64,000 nucleotides of DNA from Adineta steineri (taxonomy: Eukaryota > Rotifera > Eurotatoria > Adinetida > Adinetidae). Location of the stretch: NCBI GenBank assembly GCA_905250115.1, contig CAJNOI010000014.1, positions 664,232 through 728,231 on the forward strand, written 5' to 3'. The notes below the pieces were generated by a model. The model was not told where the DNA came from, did not search any database, and saw only the letters and a list, made by a program, of their open reading frames with translations. This document shows positions 36,534 through 46,480 of the stretch, piece by piece. How positions within the stretch are numbered: position 1 is the stretch's first letter; every line of letters begins with the position of its first letter. A program made the position numbers and the translations under genes.

Positions 36534-36639
36534 TATTGCATAAAGATTTAAAATCTGTTTATCAAAGCTACTGAGCTCAGTAGAACGATAATCGCTATTG
36601 TTCACATATATCTGCACTATATCTTTTTTCACTACTTGC

Positions 36640-36855
36640 AGGGATGGTGCGACCCGGAGGAGTCAGGGATGTAACACCCCCCTCCCCCAATCTTTAGAAA
36701 ATTTCTAGTTTTTGCTCATCAAAATCGGCAAATCTTCTTAGGTTTCTTAGAAAGATAATGCTATACCCTACAAAAAATCGCGAAATTTATCTCTTTACTT
36801 CAAAAGGTTTTGTTACACTCCCCCAATTTTGGCTGACTTGCGTCACCTCTGATTA
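36640..36855. repeat. G+C-rich block of probable repeat origin
   Basis: Starts near GGGATGGTGCGACCCGGAGG, includes an ACACCCCCCTCCCCC run and ends near ACTCCCCCAATTTTGGCTGACTTGCGTCACC. Its G+C content is higher than the neighbours. The two ends share a weak inverted GGTG..CG..GTCA pattern, which might be a decayed terminal repeat. No coding potential was recognised. Confidence 0.35.
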
Positions 36856-37119
36856 CTTGCTTTGTCGTTTGACTAAAATTAACAAGAAAAATACCAACAT
36901 AATTATGCGTAACACAGCAAGATTTTATCTCTCGAAATAGATATGAAATACAACACTTATTTCACACAGTTTATTCGTCTTTTGGCATCGCTGTCAACTG
37001 CAAAAACATTAAGAAAGATATGGATATTGAGTCATTTCTTGTGAGAAAATAGCATGTGTTTTTATTAGAAGGACGGTGGCAATCTTGATGTTACAACACT
37101 ATGAAATCGCTGGATGTTA

Positions 37120-37192
37120 GTGTGGATATGGGTGTCGGAGTTTCACCGTTTTTGTATCCACTATGATATTCACATCCACATCCACACCCACC
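37120..37192. repeat. GTG-rich foldback, copy D
   Basis: GTGGATATGGGTGTCGG on the left and ATCCACATCCACACCCACC on the right form an imperfect hairpin. It directly abuts the left end of the foldback element at 37193. Confidence 0.65.
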
Positions 37193-37831
37193 CTGTGTAT
37201 GATGTGGCACTTTTGTATCATGTGGTTACATTCATATGATGTGACAGTTTTTTATAATAGGATACTGAATGTTTTGAGGAGTATATAAAGGACGAGAGAT
37301 ATTCAGTATCCTATTACAGAGAACTGCCACATCATATTCTCTTTCTCATAAAGAAGAGTCTTGCAAACATAAATTGTTTGCTTGCTCGTGTGTCCGCACT
37401 CCACTGTTTAGTTCGAAAATTAGGTAAAGATATAAAAGGAATGTATTTTATAAGCGTAGATCAAAGGGTAATCGAGATCGAGGAACTCGAATCTGATGTT
37501 AATTTTTTAAAATTTTTTAAAATTCAGCCTTTTTTACACAGCGGACTACTTTTTTACGAAGGAGTTTTTTTTATAAAGATTAAATGAAGGATAATAGAGA
37601 TCAAGCAACACGAATCTAACGTTAGTTTTTTTAAAAATTTTTAGAATCATTTTGTAGACGAAGAGCAGTCTTTTAAAGAAAGTCTTTAGTTTTATTACAA
37701 ATATCATTTCTATGGGAAAGAGCTGAGCGAGTCTTCGTGCAAGCGTTACTTGTGAATGCAACCACATGATACGAAAGTGCCATATCATGTGAATGTAATC
37801 ACATGATGCGAAAGTGCCACATCATACACAG
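37193..37831. mobile_element. Foldback element with nested palindromes
   Basis: The ends are imperfect inverted repeats of about 50 bp beginning CTGTGTATGATGTGGCACTTT (left 37193, right end 37831); about nine in ten positions match by eye. Near the left end a second palindrome lies at 37235-37336 with a TATATAAAG box (37282-37290) in its loop. The right arm contains two adjacent copies of a CATGATRCGAAAGTGCCA unit. The middle holds two diverged direct copies of about 70 bp (about 37450-37520 and 37590-37655) that share T/A-rich TTTTTTAAAA runs. No transposase and no clear target duplication were seen. It looks like a non-autonomous foldback or MITE-like element. Confidence 0.6.
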
Positions 37832-37865
37832 ACCATCGTTCGGATTGGCACAGTTGTTGTTTGCT

Positions 37866-37909
37866 CCAATAGAAACGTAGATGAGATAAGAAAATTATGA
37901 TTATAAATA
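37866..37909 (+). promoter_or_regulatory. CCAAT and TATA boxes of the defensin-like gene
   Basis: CCAAT at 37866-37870 and TATAAATA at 37902-37909, about 68 bases before the ATG at 37977. Spacing suits a short leader. Inferred from sequence only. Confidence 0.45.
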
Positions 37910-37976
37910 AGGTCTTCATTGTGTTGAAATCTGTATCTCAACTTTTAATATCATTCGAAACGAAAACCACTAAACA

Positions 37977-38263
37977 ATGAATTTAAACCGATTGTTTTTT
38001 ATCTTATTTATCACCGTTTTACTGTATGTTATTCACAGTATTCCTTTGAAAGATAGTGCTGAGATAGGTATGTCATTTATATAAAATATATGTGTTTGCC
38101 TAATTAATTTCTATTTTCAGAAGATGATGATCGCGCACGTGAATGCCGTCCTGGAAATGTACAAGATGGAATTAATTGTAGAGACCATTGCAGACGCTTA
38201 GGCTATGATACTGGTCACTGCCGAGAGCTTGCAGGTGAATGGAGATGTAAATGTTATGATTAA
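37977..38263 (+). CDS. Defensin-like (CS-alpha-beta) secreted peptide
   Basis: Two exons (37977..38067, 38121..38263; 53-nt GT..AG intron, phase 1) encode 77 residues, too short for routine gene finders. Residues 1-21 are a signal peptide. An acidic pro-segment (EIEDDD) comes next, then a basic mature part with six cysteines at 39, 50, 54, 64, 73 and 75. The CxxxC and CxC spacings and the GYDTGHC and WRCKCY segments match invertebrate CS-alpha-beta defensins. Such peptides act outside the cell, usually against bacterial envelopes; that role is inferred from the fold. The last intron boundary falls just before the pro-segment. A poly-A signal is not certain. It stands alone between a foldback element and a gene-poor stretch. 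Confidence 0.85.
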
Positions 38264-40674
38264 CAAAATTAATCTATCCAATACACTAATATTTATATTT
38301 TACTCAAGATTTTAAAAAAAATACATACTTAATGTTTTTTTGCTTTGATGATTAATAAAAACAATGAATAACGTATTCAAATAAAAGAAAATAATTTAAT
38401 ACTTAATGATAGATACACTTGCTATATTTTCTTATTTTATTCAATCAAAAAAAAATTGTTGAATATATGCTAGTTAATAACTTGTATGATTGATAAACTA
38501 ATACATCCATAAAAATAAAGTATTACTGTATGAATTTTAATCTTCACTTGGATAGTATCGAATGGGACTGATAACAATATAACTCACTTTCTTTTGTTCT
38601 TTGATGTAGATACGATATGAAACGAGCAGAAGGTATTGTCGGAAGTTTCAATTATAAATTAAAATATATGAAAAAATATATCTGGAATGACTCAAATATA
38701 AACTCAAAGAACAATGAATCGAGCTAAATTGAGAGTCTTCTTTTTTTAAGATAACGACTTGATCCTTCTATCAACAATCAGGTAGTTTACCGTCTAATCA
38801 GTAAATCTAAAACTCATGTATAATAATAATAGATCTGGCCATTCGAAGCATCATAATAGCTACGTCATATTCATAGAGAACAAAAAAATAAAAGACGCGT
38901 TTGTGATTATTTTTATTAAAGACTCATTCTATAGAAAAGAAATGCATATTTCTACTCTCATATCTAGACATAAATTAATATTTTCAGTATAGATAGATTA
39001 GCCAATGCATTCGTCTGTATAATCGCCAGATTTTTCAACATCTGATTTGAGAAACTCTTCTGTTTGTCCGAAATGTTTAGTACAAAAAAACATCAATGAT
39101 GATAAAGAACGTGGTAATAAAAGAATAGACAATCAAATTTCAAAAAGTGATCTTGAGTATTTAAGTATCTGTGCATTGTATTATTCTTTCTACGAATAAA
39201 AAAATTTATCTTGACTTATTTAAATCTTTTTGTAAATTATAATTAATAACTACCCTCCGCCTCCGAAGAAGTTTTTTTCTAGTAATTTGTGTTTTTCTCA
39301 GTAGAAGTTTCAAAAAAGTTTGACATAGCAGAATTTTTTTGTTTCTCATTGTAGAAAAAACATTTATTAATAAATAATCATTGATAATATTATAATTTGA
39401 ATTTTCTTATAGAAATAATTCATCTAAAAAACCATTTCAATATTTTCAAATAAAAGACATTTTTCCTTAGTTCAATTTATTTTTATCAACCTAAGCTAAA
39501 AATACTTAAGAAATAAAATAGGAGAAATGACTATCTCCTTATCTACTTTTGAAAATATAAGCTTATAATGACTCAATGATAATAAAAAAATTGCTCGGTA
39601 GTAGAAGAAATGGAAAAAGATTTTTTTTATGACAAAACCTGACTGATAAAACTAATATAGTATTGAAGATGGTTGGACTTAAAGTGAAAATTGATTTGTT
39701 CCTAGTTCCGAACAAAATTCCAAACAATTCTAATGATATTTATTCAATGAGAGAATATTTTAATATAGATTTGGACGGAAGTAAAGATTAAATATAGATT
39801 TACCTCTACAACTCTACCTTTGAGATAAATGTTTTTTTTAGTCAATTACAGAATGTATGTAATTGAAAACCTTTCTTGTAAATTCATCAATTCATATGAC
39901 GCAAATCAGAGGTACTTCGTATACGAGTCTTGATAGACCCTTAAATATGAAATCAATTAAAATGTAGAATGTATCTATTATGGCTTCACGGGTGAGACAG
40001 TTATACACATATAATAATCTCGCATGGTAGGAATTCAAGGGTTACACTGTACACATGGTATATAGAAAAAAGTGTCATATATCAAATGTCACAAAACAAT
40101 CAATCAAATTTGTATCCGATAAGTATATATTGTTAACTGTAACACTTATAAATTGTATCTGAGGCAAAATTACAATAATTTTACAATTCATCCATAGGCT
40201 GAAATATATGTAAAATAAAATATTTTAAAATATTCTATATACTTTTTATTCATTATTAAAATTAATTTTTTTATAAATGAAATTCTCATATTACTTAGAC
40301 GATTTAGTATGATAATTCAATTCTTATTTTATAAAACAGCAATATAACACGAAGTGTAAATAGAAAGATAGTTATAATAAACTGACGTTGAGGTTTTTTT
40401 CTGCGTAATATATATATTACCTTGAAACTATCATCAACTCTTTTCACACGCTTATTAACTATTTGAACGTGTGTTCATTCTTATTGATTATTTTCTATCT
40501 CTAAAATCCATTCCTCACGTATAACAATTATAGTATTTACTCATTTACAGTTTCTTTCGTAGAAAAAAAAAGATTTTTTTTCTTGTTAAAAGGTCTAATA
40601 AATATCATTTTACTCGCGTTATATATACCGTTTACTGTGACAATTGACACAAGTTATCATATAAATCTTTAATA
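38264..40674. other. 2.4-kb intergenic, no gene supported
   Basis: A+T-rich sequence with no repeat or RNA gene I could name. It must contain the promoter of the large receptor gene that starts at 40675. Confidence 0.55.
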
Positions 40675-43600
40675 ATGAACGTATATTCAACTGAAAAAGG
40701 TAAAATAGTTTTTCAGGTTTTCTTGATATTTTTATATCGATGGACAACTACCAACTGTCAACTAAATATTTATGACAGTAAAGAAACAATGAAAATTAAT
40801 TCTTTACAATATGATTGTTTAAATTATCATATTTATTATGAAAAACCATCTGCTCAAGAATTATTGGATGTAATTGATGAAGTTATTCCATATTGTTTTC
40901 GTCCAGAAAACCGTCGCGAACGATTGCTTGAAAACTCTATTGATCTATCTTCTCAAAAATTAAGTTTCGAACAATTACGTTTACAGAGTATCACTTCATT
41001 GCAACTTTTATCTTGGTCAGTTTCGATAGATATCGCTCAACGTTATGAATTCTATTTAAGTATGTTAGATACTTCACTAAATGAAGAATTCTATAATTGT
41101 ACCGAACCGTGGTTTGGTTCTCGATGTCAATATTCATTTGGATTTCATGAACAGATATCTTTCAATCAGATTGTTGAAGCAATGTTTCATGGAAGATTAT
41201 CATACTTCGAATCACTCGATACGATAATCCAAGTACCCTGCTATGTACTTTTAAAATGTCATCGTAATGGAGAACCTTGGTGTCTTGATTGGCGTGAAGT
41301 ATGCAATGGAATTATTGATTGTTTTGATGAAGGTTCTGATGAAGAATATTGCTTCGATATGGAAATCAATGAATGCGAAGAAAATGAATATCGATGTCAT
41401 AATGGATTATGTATATCAGGCGAACTTTGGGAGGATGGTGTCGGTGATGCCGATTGTCTTGATCGGTCGGATCAAGTATTAGATCTCATGTATAAAGATT
41501 TTTGCTTTCAAGATCCGACATTTCATTGTGAAGAACATTCTTGTAGACCAGATGGAGGTGCATTTGCTTGTGGTGATGGTCAATGTGTCGAAACATTTTC
41601 TATGTGTGAGAACGGTCGTCATTTATTGTTGATAGACTCCATGAAAAGCAAAGGTAGTCTAAAAGATGAATGTTGGATTACTATGGTGTGTCTTACGGAA
41701 CTAGACACAGAAGTTGATAGTAAGTCATGCGAAATGTGGCTAATGAATATTTCAATTGATGCAATTCATGAAGAATGCAATTCATTTTTCCAATTTCCAA
41801 CCGTACCAATTCATGCTCCTCATATTCGTTTGTTCTATGAAAAGTTTCATTTGAATAGAAGTATAAAAGAATTCTTTTTTCCTGATTATATCTGCTATGA
41901 TCAACAATTATGTCAGTTTATGAAACCAGATTTAGTTCGTGAAAATCTGACTTGTCTAGATGTTTCTGAATTAAGATTAAGAATGAGTTATATCATGGAA
42001 TCTTGGATTGAAATAATATCAGCAATTGAACGACATTTTCGTCCATGTTTAATTTCTCATGTTACTTACGAAAACAAAACAAAAGATCCTACAATTTATT
42101 CATCATTATATCAATGTCAAAACTCATTGAAAGTTATCTCTTCAAGTCGTATCAGGAATAGACAAATAGATTGTTTTCAATTAGATGATGAGACGTATGA
42201 ACATAGCTGTCAACTTAATGATAAATATCGCGTAAGATGTGCTGAAACTAATACATGTTGGTCTCCTATATTGAAAAACGAAGTTTGTCTATTACATGGT
42301 GAACATGGAGTCGTTTCATTTGATCGTTTTTGTAATGGTGTCAAAGAATACTTTTATAATGATCATGATGGTATAAAATATGATGATGAAGAAGGATGTG
42401 AAATATGGTTATGTAATAATATGTATTCACGTTGTGATGGTTATTGGGCATGTAAAGATGGACGAGATGAAGATAATTGTGGTCACGGTAAATGCCCATC
42501 AGGAACTCAAGCATGTGTAGATCGTTTTAATTATACTGTATTTTGTTTACCCTCTGAACGTGTTAATAATGGCGATGTTGATTGCTTAGGTGCGTCAGAT
42601 GAACAACATGAATGCCGAAGACGTTATCCTCCAACTGACATATCACTACGCTTTCGCTGCTCAACTGATAATGAATGTTTATCATCATTTCAATTATGTG
42701 ATGATGAACTAGATTGTCCAAAAAGTGGTGATGATGAAGCAGAATTTTGTAATATCTTTCAGTTTAATTGTAACAATGATTTAATAAACAATCGAAATGA
42801 AGTTGAACAAGTTCTTTGTAATCTAAGTGAACAAGATAATCGTCGAATTCGATATTTTTCTATTCAAACGTTACCTAGTTATCCTTCATTAGAACAAAAT
42901 TTTATTAATGAAAGTTCTTATTGGTCAGTAGATCAATCATCAGTTATAAATTCCAATACATTTATAATTGAGAATAGTTCATGGTATTGTAATCGTGGAC
43001 TTATTATTTATCCTCGAAGTGAAAACGATAGTTTTAATAATGAATGTATATGTCCACCAAGTTACTATGGTCATTTATGCCAATATCAAAATCAGCGAAT
43101 CAGTTTGACATTACATTTAAGTTCAGTTGATAGACATACTACTTATGCTATTGTTATTATGTTAATTGATGAGATCGATAAACGACAAGATATTCATTCA
43201 TATAATCAATTTGTATATATAACAAAGCAAAGTTGTAGTATAAAATTAAATCGATATTTATTATTTCCAGAACGGCCAAAAAATATTTCTCATAATTATA
43301 GTATACGTATTGATGCATTTGAAAAAACTCGAATAACATACGTTGGAAGTTGGTACTTTCCTATTAATTTTCTTTTCTTACCTGTCAATCGAATGGCTAT
43401 CTCATTAATTCTATCAAATCAATCAGTTGAAAATTCATCAAGTTGCTTAACTAGTTGCGTGAATGGCAGATGTGTAAAATATTCAAATAAGAATAAATAT
43501 TTTTGTCGATGTAACTCAAAATGGGCAGGTACTCATTGCAATATATCAACAAATCATCAAATATGTTCAATTGATTCCTTTCATTTGGGAATTACATATA

Positions 43601-45372
43601 ATCAATCAATATGTATTTGTCCATTAAATAAGTTTGGTTCACGATGTTTAATGACATCAACATGTCCAATTGCTGCTTGTAAAAATAATGGCAAATGTGT
43701 ACCTGCTGATGTAACTATATCTAATAGTAGTTATACTTGCATCTGTCCTGATCGATATTTTGGTTACAAGTGTCAAGATCTAAAAGCACGTCTTAATGTT
43801 TCTCTAATTGGTTTTGATATTCCAGCTTATGTCGTTGGTTATTTCTTTACACTCTCAAATAAATCAAATCCAATTACTACAATTAAACTACAAAAATTAA
43901 CACTTTTTCAACATAGTGTTACTTTTTATATTTCAATGATATATCATATGGTAATTGTTCAAGCTAATAATAAATTTTATCTTGCTGTTATTCAACAATT
44001 ACCACAAATAGATCTTTCAACATCAATTCGTTCGTCACAAGAATGTATTCCTGTTGAACATTTATTAAATTCGACAATACTGAATATGACTCAATATCGA
44101 CGAATAGCATTTTTTCATAAACTTTGTCATATGCATCATGATCTCACTTGTTTTATTGATGAAGCTTATTTATGTTTATGTACAAATGAACATCATGCTA
44201 ATTGTATGGAATTTAAACATAAAAGAAATTTTGAATGTAAATTAAAAAAATACTGTGCAAATGAAGCACAATGTGTACAAGATCATCCAAATTGTCCATC
44301 AACAAGAATATGTATATGTCCTGAATGCTTTTTTGGTAATGAATGTCAATTCTATGCAAAAGCTCTTGGTTCAACATTAGACGAAATTTTAGGTTATGAG
44401 TTTAAACGAAATGTTATATTATCTCAACAACCTATTACAGTTAAAGTGAGTGCTATTATAACAATGATTATATTTCTCATAGGTCTCATTAACTGTATTT
44501 TGTCAATGATGATTTTTCGAAGAGAAGCATCGCAAAAAGTTGGCTGTGGCATTTATCTTTTGACTGCATCAATTAATTCACTAGCAATTATGATATTATT
44601 TGCGTTAAAATTTTGGTTACTCTTTCTGTCTTATCAATTGACTTTAGAACAACGTGGTTTACAAACTATTCTTCTTTTAAATTGTCGAATTGTTGAACCA
44701 TTTCTAAAAGTTATACTATATATCGATAAATGGCTTCATACTTGTGTAGCTGTAGAACGAATTTTTTCGGTAAAACAAGGAATTAGTTTTAATAGACAGA
44801 AAAGCTTAAAAATTGCTAAATATGTTATTACACTAGTGATTATTATCAATATTGCTGTTTATATTCCACAAATACTTGAACTTCGTGTTTTTACTGATAA
44901 AACTGAAGAACGAAATTGGTGTGTCATTACATATACATCATTTCTACAAATATATAGTTTTACATTAATAATGTTTCATTATGTGGGTCCATTAGTAATT
45001 AACTTTATTTCAGCTGCTACTATTATTATAATAACTACTCGTCAACGATCAACTTGTCAAAAAAATCTTAGTTTCAAAAAACATCTTATAACTAAAATTA
45101 GACAACATAAACATCTTTTAATTAGTCCTATGGTTATTATAATTTTAACATTACCACATTTAATAATTTCATTTATTTTAAAATGTGATAAATCAACTCA
45201 TCTGTTTTGGTTTTATCTTAGTGGTTATTTTCTTTCATTTATACCATCAACATGTATGTTTTTAATTTTTGTTTTACCATCGCCAATTTACAAAAAAGAA
45301 CTCAAACAAGCAATATCACATTATCGTCGACGATTTCGTATATTCCTCATAAATAATACTACACAATACTAA
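40675..45372 (+). CDS. Chimeric LDLa/EGF seven-transmembrane receptor, 1565 residues
   Basis: One uninterrupted frame of 4.7 kb. A signal peptide (about residues 10-29) leads into a large ectodomain. LDLa-like modules lie near residues 189-228 (CNGIIDCFDEGSDEEYC), 233-267 (CHNGLCISGELWEDGVGDADC), 580-602 (CDGYWACKDGRDEDNC), 607-647 and 660-692 (CDDELDCPKSGDDEAEFC). EGF-like modules lie near 789-803, 924-955 (CVNGRCVKYSNKNKYFCRC), 963-992, 996-1033 and 1188-1224. Seven hydrophobic segments from about residue 1253 to 1545 form a rhodopsin-like bundle: TM3 ends in CVAVERIFSV (a DRY-like position) and TM7 in LPSPIYKKEL (an NPxxY-like position). The tail is short and basic. Many sequons fit a glycosylated cell-surface receptor signalling through G proteins; ligand unknown. 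Absence of introns contrasts with neighbours and suggests a retrocopied or expanded family. An AATAAAA signal follows near 45402. Confidence 0.88.
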   Translation: MNVYSTEKGKIVFQVFLIFLYRWTTTNCQLNIYDSKETMKINSLQYDCLNYHIYYEKPSAQELLDVIDEVIPYCFRPENRRERLLENSIDLSSQKLSFEQLRLQSITSLQLLSWSVSIDIAQRYEFYLSMLDTSLNEEFYNCTEPWFGSRCQYSFGFHEQISFNQIVEAMFHGRLSYFESLDTIIQVPCYVLLKCHRNGEPWCLDWREVCNGIIDCFDEGSDEEYCFDMEINECEENEYRCHNGLCISGELWEDGVGDADCLDRSDQVLDLMYKDFCFQDPTFHCEEHSCRPDGGAFACGDGQCVETFSMCENGRHLLLIDSMKSKGSLKDECWITMVCLTELDTEVDSKSCEMWLMNISIDAIHEECNSFFQFPTVPIHAPHIRLFYEKFHLNRSIKEFFFPDYICYDQQLCQFMKPDLVRENLTCLDVSELRLRMSYIMESWIEIISAIERHFRPCLISHVTYENKTKDPTIYSSLYQCQNSLKVISSSRIRNRQIDCFQLDDETYEHSCQLNDKYRVRCAETNTCWSPILKNEVCLLHGEHGVVSFDRFCNGVKEYFYNDHDGIKYDDEEGCEIWLCNNMYSRCDGYWACKDGRDEDNCGHGKCPSGTQACVDRFNYTVFCLPSERVNNGDVDCLGASDEQHECRRRYPPTDISLRFRCSTDNECLSSFQLCDDELDCPKSGDDEAEFCNIFQFNCNNDLINNRNEVEQVLCNLSEQDNRRIRYFSIQTLPSYPSLEQNFINESSYWSVDQSSVINSNTFIIENSSWYCNRGLIIYPRSENDSFNNECICPPSYYGHLCQYQNQRISLTLHLSSVDRHTTYAIVIMLIDEIDKRQDIHSYNQFVYITKQSCSIKLNRYLLFPERPKNISHNYSIRIDAFEKTRITYVGSWYFPINFLFLPVNRMAISLILSNQSVENSSSCLTSCVNGRCVKYSNKNKYFCRCNSKWAGTHCNISTNHQICSIDSFHLGITYNQSICICPLNKFGSRCLMTSTCPIAACKNNGKCVPADVTISNSSYTCICPDRYFGYKCQDLKARLNVSLIGFDIPAYVVGYFFTLSNKSNPITTIKLQKLTLFQHSVTFYISMIYHMVIVQANNKFYLAVIQQLPQIDLSTSIRSSQECIPVEHLLNSTILNMTQYRRIAFFHKLCHMHHDLTCFIDEAYLCLCTNEHHANCMEFKHKRNFECKLKKYCANEAQCVQDHPNCPSTRICICPECFFGNECQFYAKALGSTLDEILGYEFKRNVILSQQPITVKVSAIITMIIFLIGLINCILSMMIFRREASQKVGCGIYLLTASINSLAIMILFALKFWLLFLSYQLTLEQRGLQTILLLNCRIVEPFLKVILYIDKWLHTCVAVERIFSVKQGISFNRQKSLKIAKYVITLVIIINIAVYIPQILELRVFTDKTEERNWCVITYTSFLQIYSFTLIMFHYVGPLVINFISAATIIIITTRQRSTCQKNLSFKKHLITKIRQHKHLLISPMVIIILTLPHLIISFILKCDKSTHLFWFYLSGYFLSFIPSTCMFLIFVLPSPIYKKELKQAISHYRRRFRIFLINNTTQY

Positions 45373-45565
45373 TTGTTTATAAACATTCTTCTGAATTCTC
45401 TGTAATAAAATCATTGTCTGCTTACAAATTGTTCTTTGAATTTTATAGTTACTCTAAACTAAGTTTAAGATAACTTTCACTAGTGGACTTTGTGAAATAT
45501 TTTCAACAATATAATAGAATATTGAGGGTGGGTGTGGGTGTGGTTAAGGCAAGGGGGTAACAGCG

Positions 45566-45690
45566 GACTTCAGGACTTCAAGAGATTTCAAAGACTTCAA
45601 GAGACTTCACGAGATTTCATAAGACTTTAAGGGACTTCAAGAGACTTCATGAGACTTCTTGCATGAAGTCTCTGTTGTATACCTCTTGGA
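45566..45690. repeat. Minisatellite array 1, unit ACTTCAAGAG (10 bp)
   Basis: About nine nearly exact 10-bp units from 45566 to about 45660 (variants ACTTCATGAG, ATTTCATAAG). The last unit runs into a near-perfect palindrome GAGACTTCTTGCATGAAGTC followed by TGTTGTATACCTCTTGG. Confidence 0.9.
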
Positions 45691-45727
45691 TCTGCTCGTG
45701 AAATACATGCTTTCATAGAAATTCTAA

Positions 45728-45865
45728 AAGACTTCATGAGACTTCATGGGACTTCACAGGACTTCATGAGATTTCATAACACTTCAGAGACTTCATAAGA
45801 CTTCATGACACTTATAACACTTCATGAGACTTCATGCATGAAGTCTCTGTTGTATACCCCTTGGG
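45728..45865. repeat. Minisatellite array 2, unit ACTTCATGAG (10 bp)
   Basis: About eleven units of 9-10 bp from 45728 to 45833. The last unit forms a perfect 22-bp palindrome centred on TGCA at about 45835-45838, then TGTTGTATACCCCTTGG, the same module as after array 1. Confidence 0.9.
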
Positions 45866-45937
45866 TTAAGGGCGTGGGTGCGCTAGCTGAATACAGAGTC
45901 CATACACAGATCCACACACACCCACACCCGCAATTGA

Positions 45938-46194
45938 AGAAGAACTGAAAACTTAGAGTTATGATTATATTATTTAAATTTGTTTTTAAATAATTAAATT
46001 ATATTTTAATTTTGTACTTATATAAACAAACATATAACGTCTGATGATGTTGTTCGAAAGAATGAACATCGAAATATTACGTAAAATAAAAAAGAAAACA
46101 TTAAAGAATTAACATATGTTACACATATAGTTGCACACACATTATTCAATGTAATAAACAGTTTTTAAGCTAAATTTCACCAAATTCAATCTTA
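45938..46194. other. Short A+T-rich spacer
   Basis: Nothing recognised; separates the composite foldback from the high-G+C block. Confidence 0.5.
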
Positions 46195-46480
46195 CCCTAG
46201 TCCCAGGACGAGGGTTCCTGAAGCAGGATTCCATCAATTTCCGGCATAATCCCTGAGAAAACTGGCCATTTCTGGGCGGGTTCCGCTCGAAAAATGCCAG
46301 GAATCCGATGGAGAAGTGAGGTAACCGTATCCGGCTGCCGGTTTTGACATGTTTCTGTCGGTTCCGACCTAATGCAAATAAATTCGGTCACCGGATCCGT
46401 TCAACGGGAATACTGCTTCCATGAAATCTCCGGAATACTACGGAACCGACCGTTTCCGTGCCGAATTATTCGACCTGGGG
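46195..46480. repeat. High-G+C block rich in TTCCGG/ACCGG motifs
   Basis: About 290 bases with clearly higher G+C than any other non-coding part of the window. TTCCGG, CCGGAAT, CCGGATCC, GGAACC and TTCCG variants recur every 15-40 bases on both strands. A 64-codon minus frame (46197-46391) has no family-like features. It may be a transposon or satellite fragment of foreign composition. No ends or duplications were identified. Confidence 0.5.

Larger units (their letters stand above)
45532..45937. repeat. Composite GTG foldback carrying two 10-bp minisatellites, copy E
   Basis: The outer ends are TTGAGGGTGGGTGTGGGTG on the left and CACACACCCACACCCGCAA on the right. Between them sit two minisatellite arrays and two copies of a CATGAAGTCTCTGTTGTATA module. 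A GGTTAAGG motif occurs near the left end and again after the second module. The element begins about 160 bases past the receptor gene stop. Confidence 0.7.

Noticed and set aside
41267..41482. 71-codon frame inside the large receptor
   Set aside because: Alternative frame of an LDLa region; the main frame carries the conserved cysteines.
46197..46391. 64-codon minus-strand frame in the G+C-rich block
   Set aside because: No protein features; open because stop codons are rare at higher G+C.
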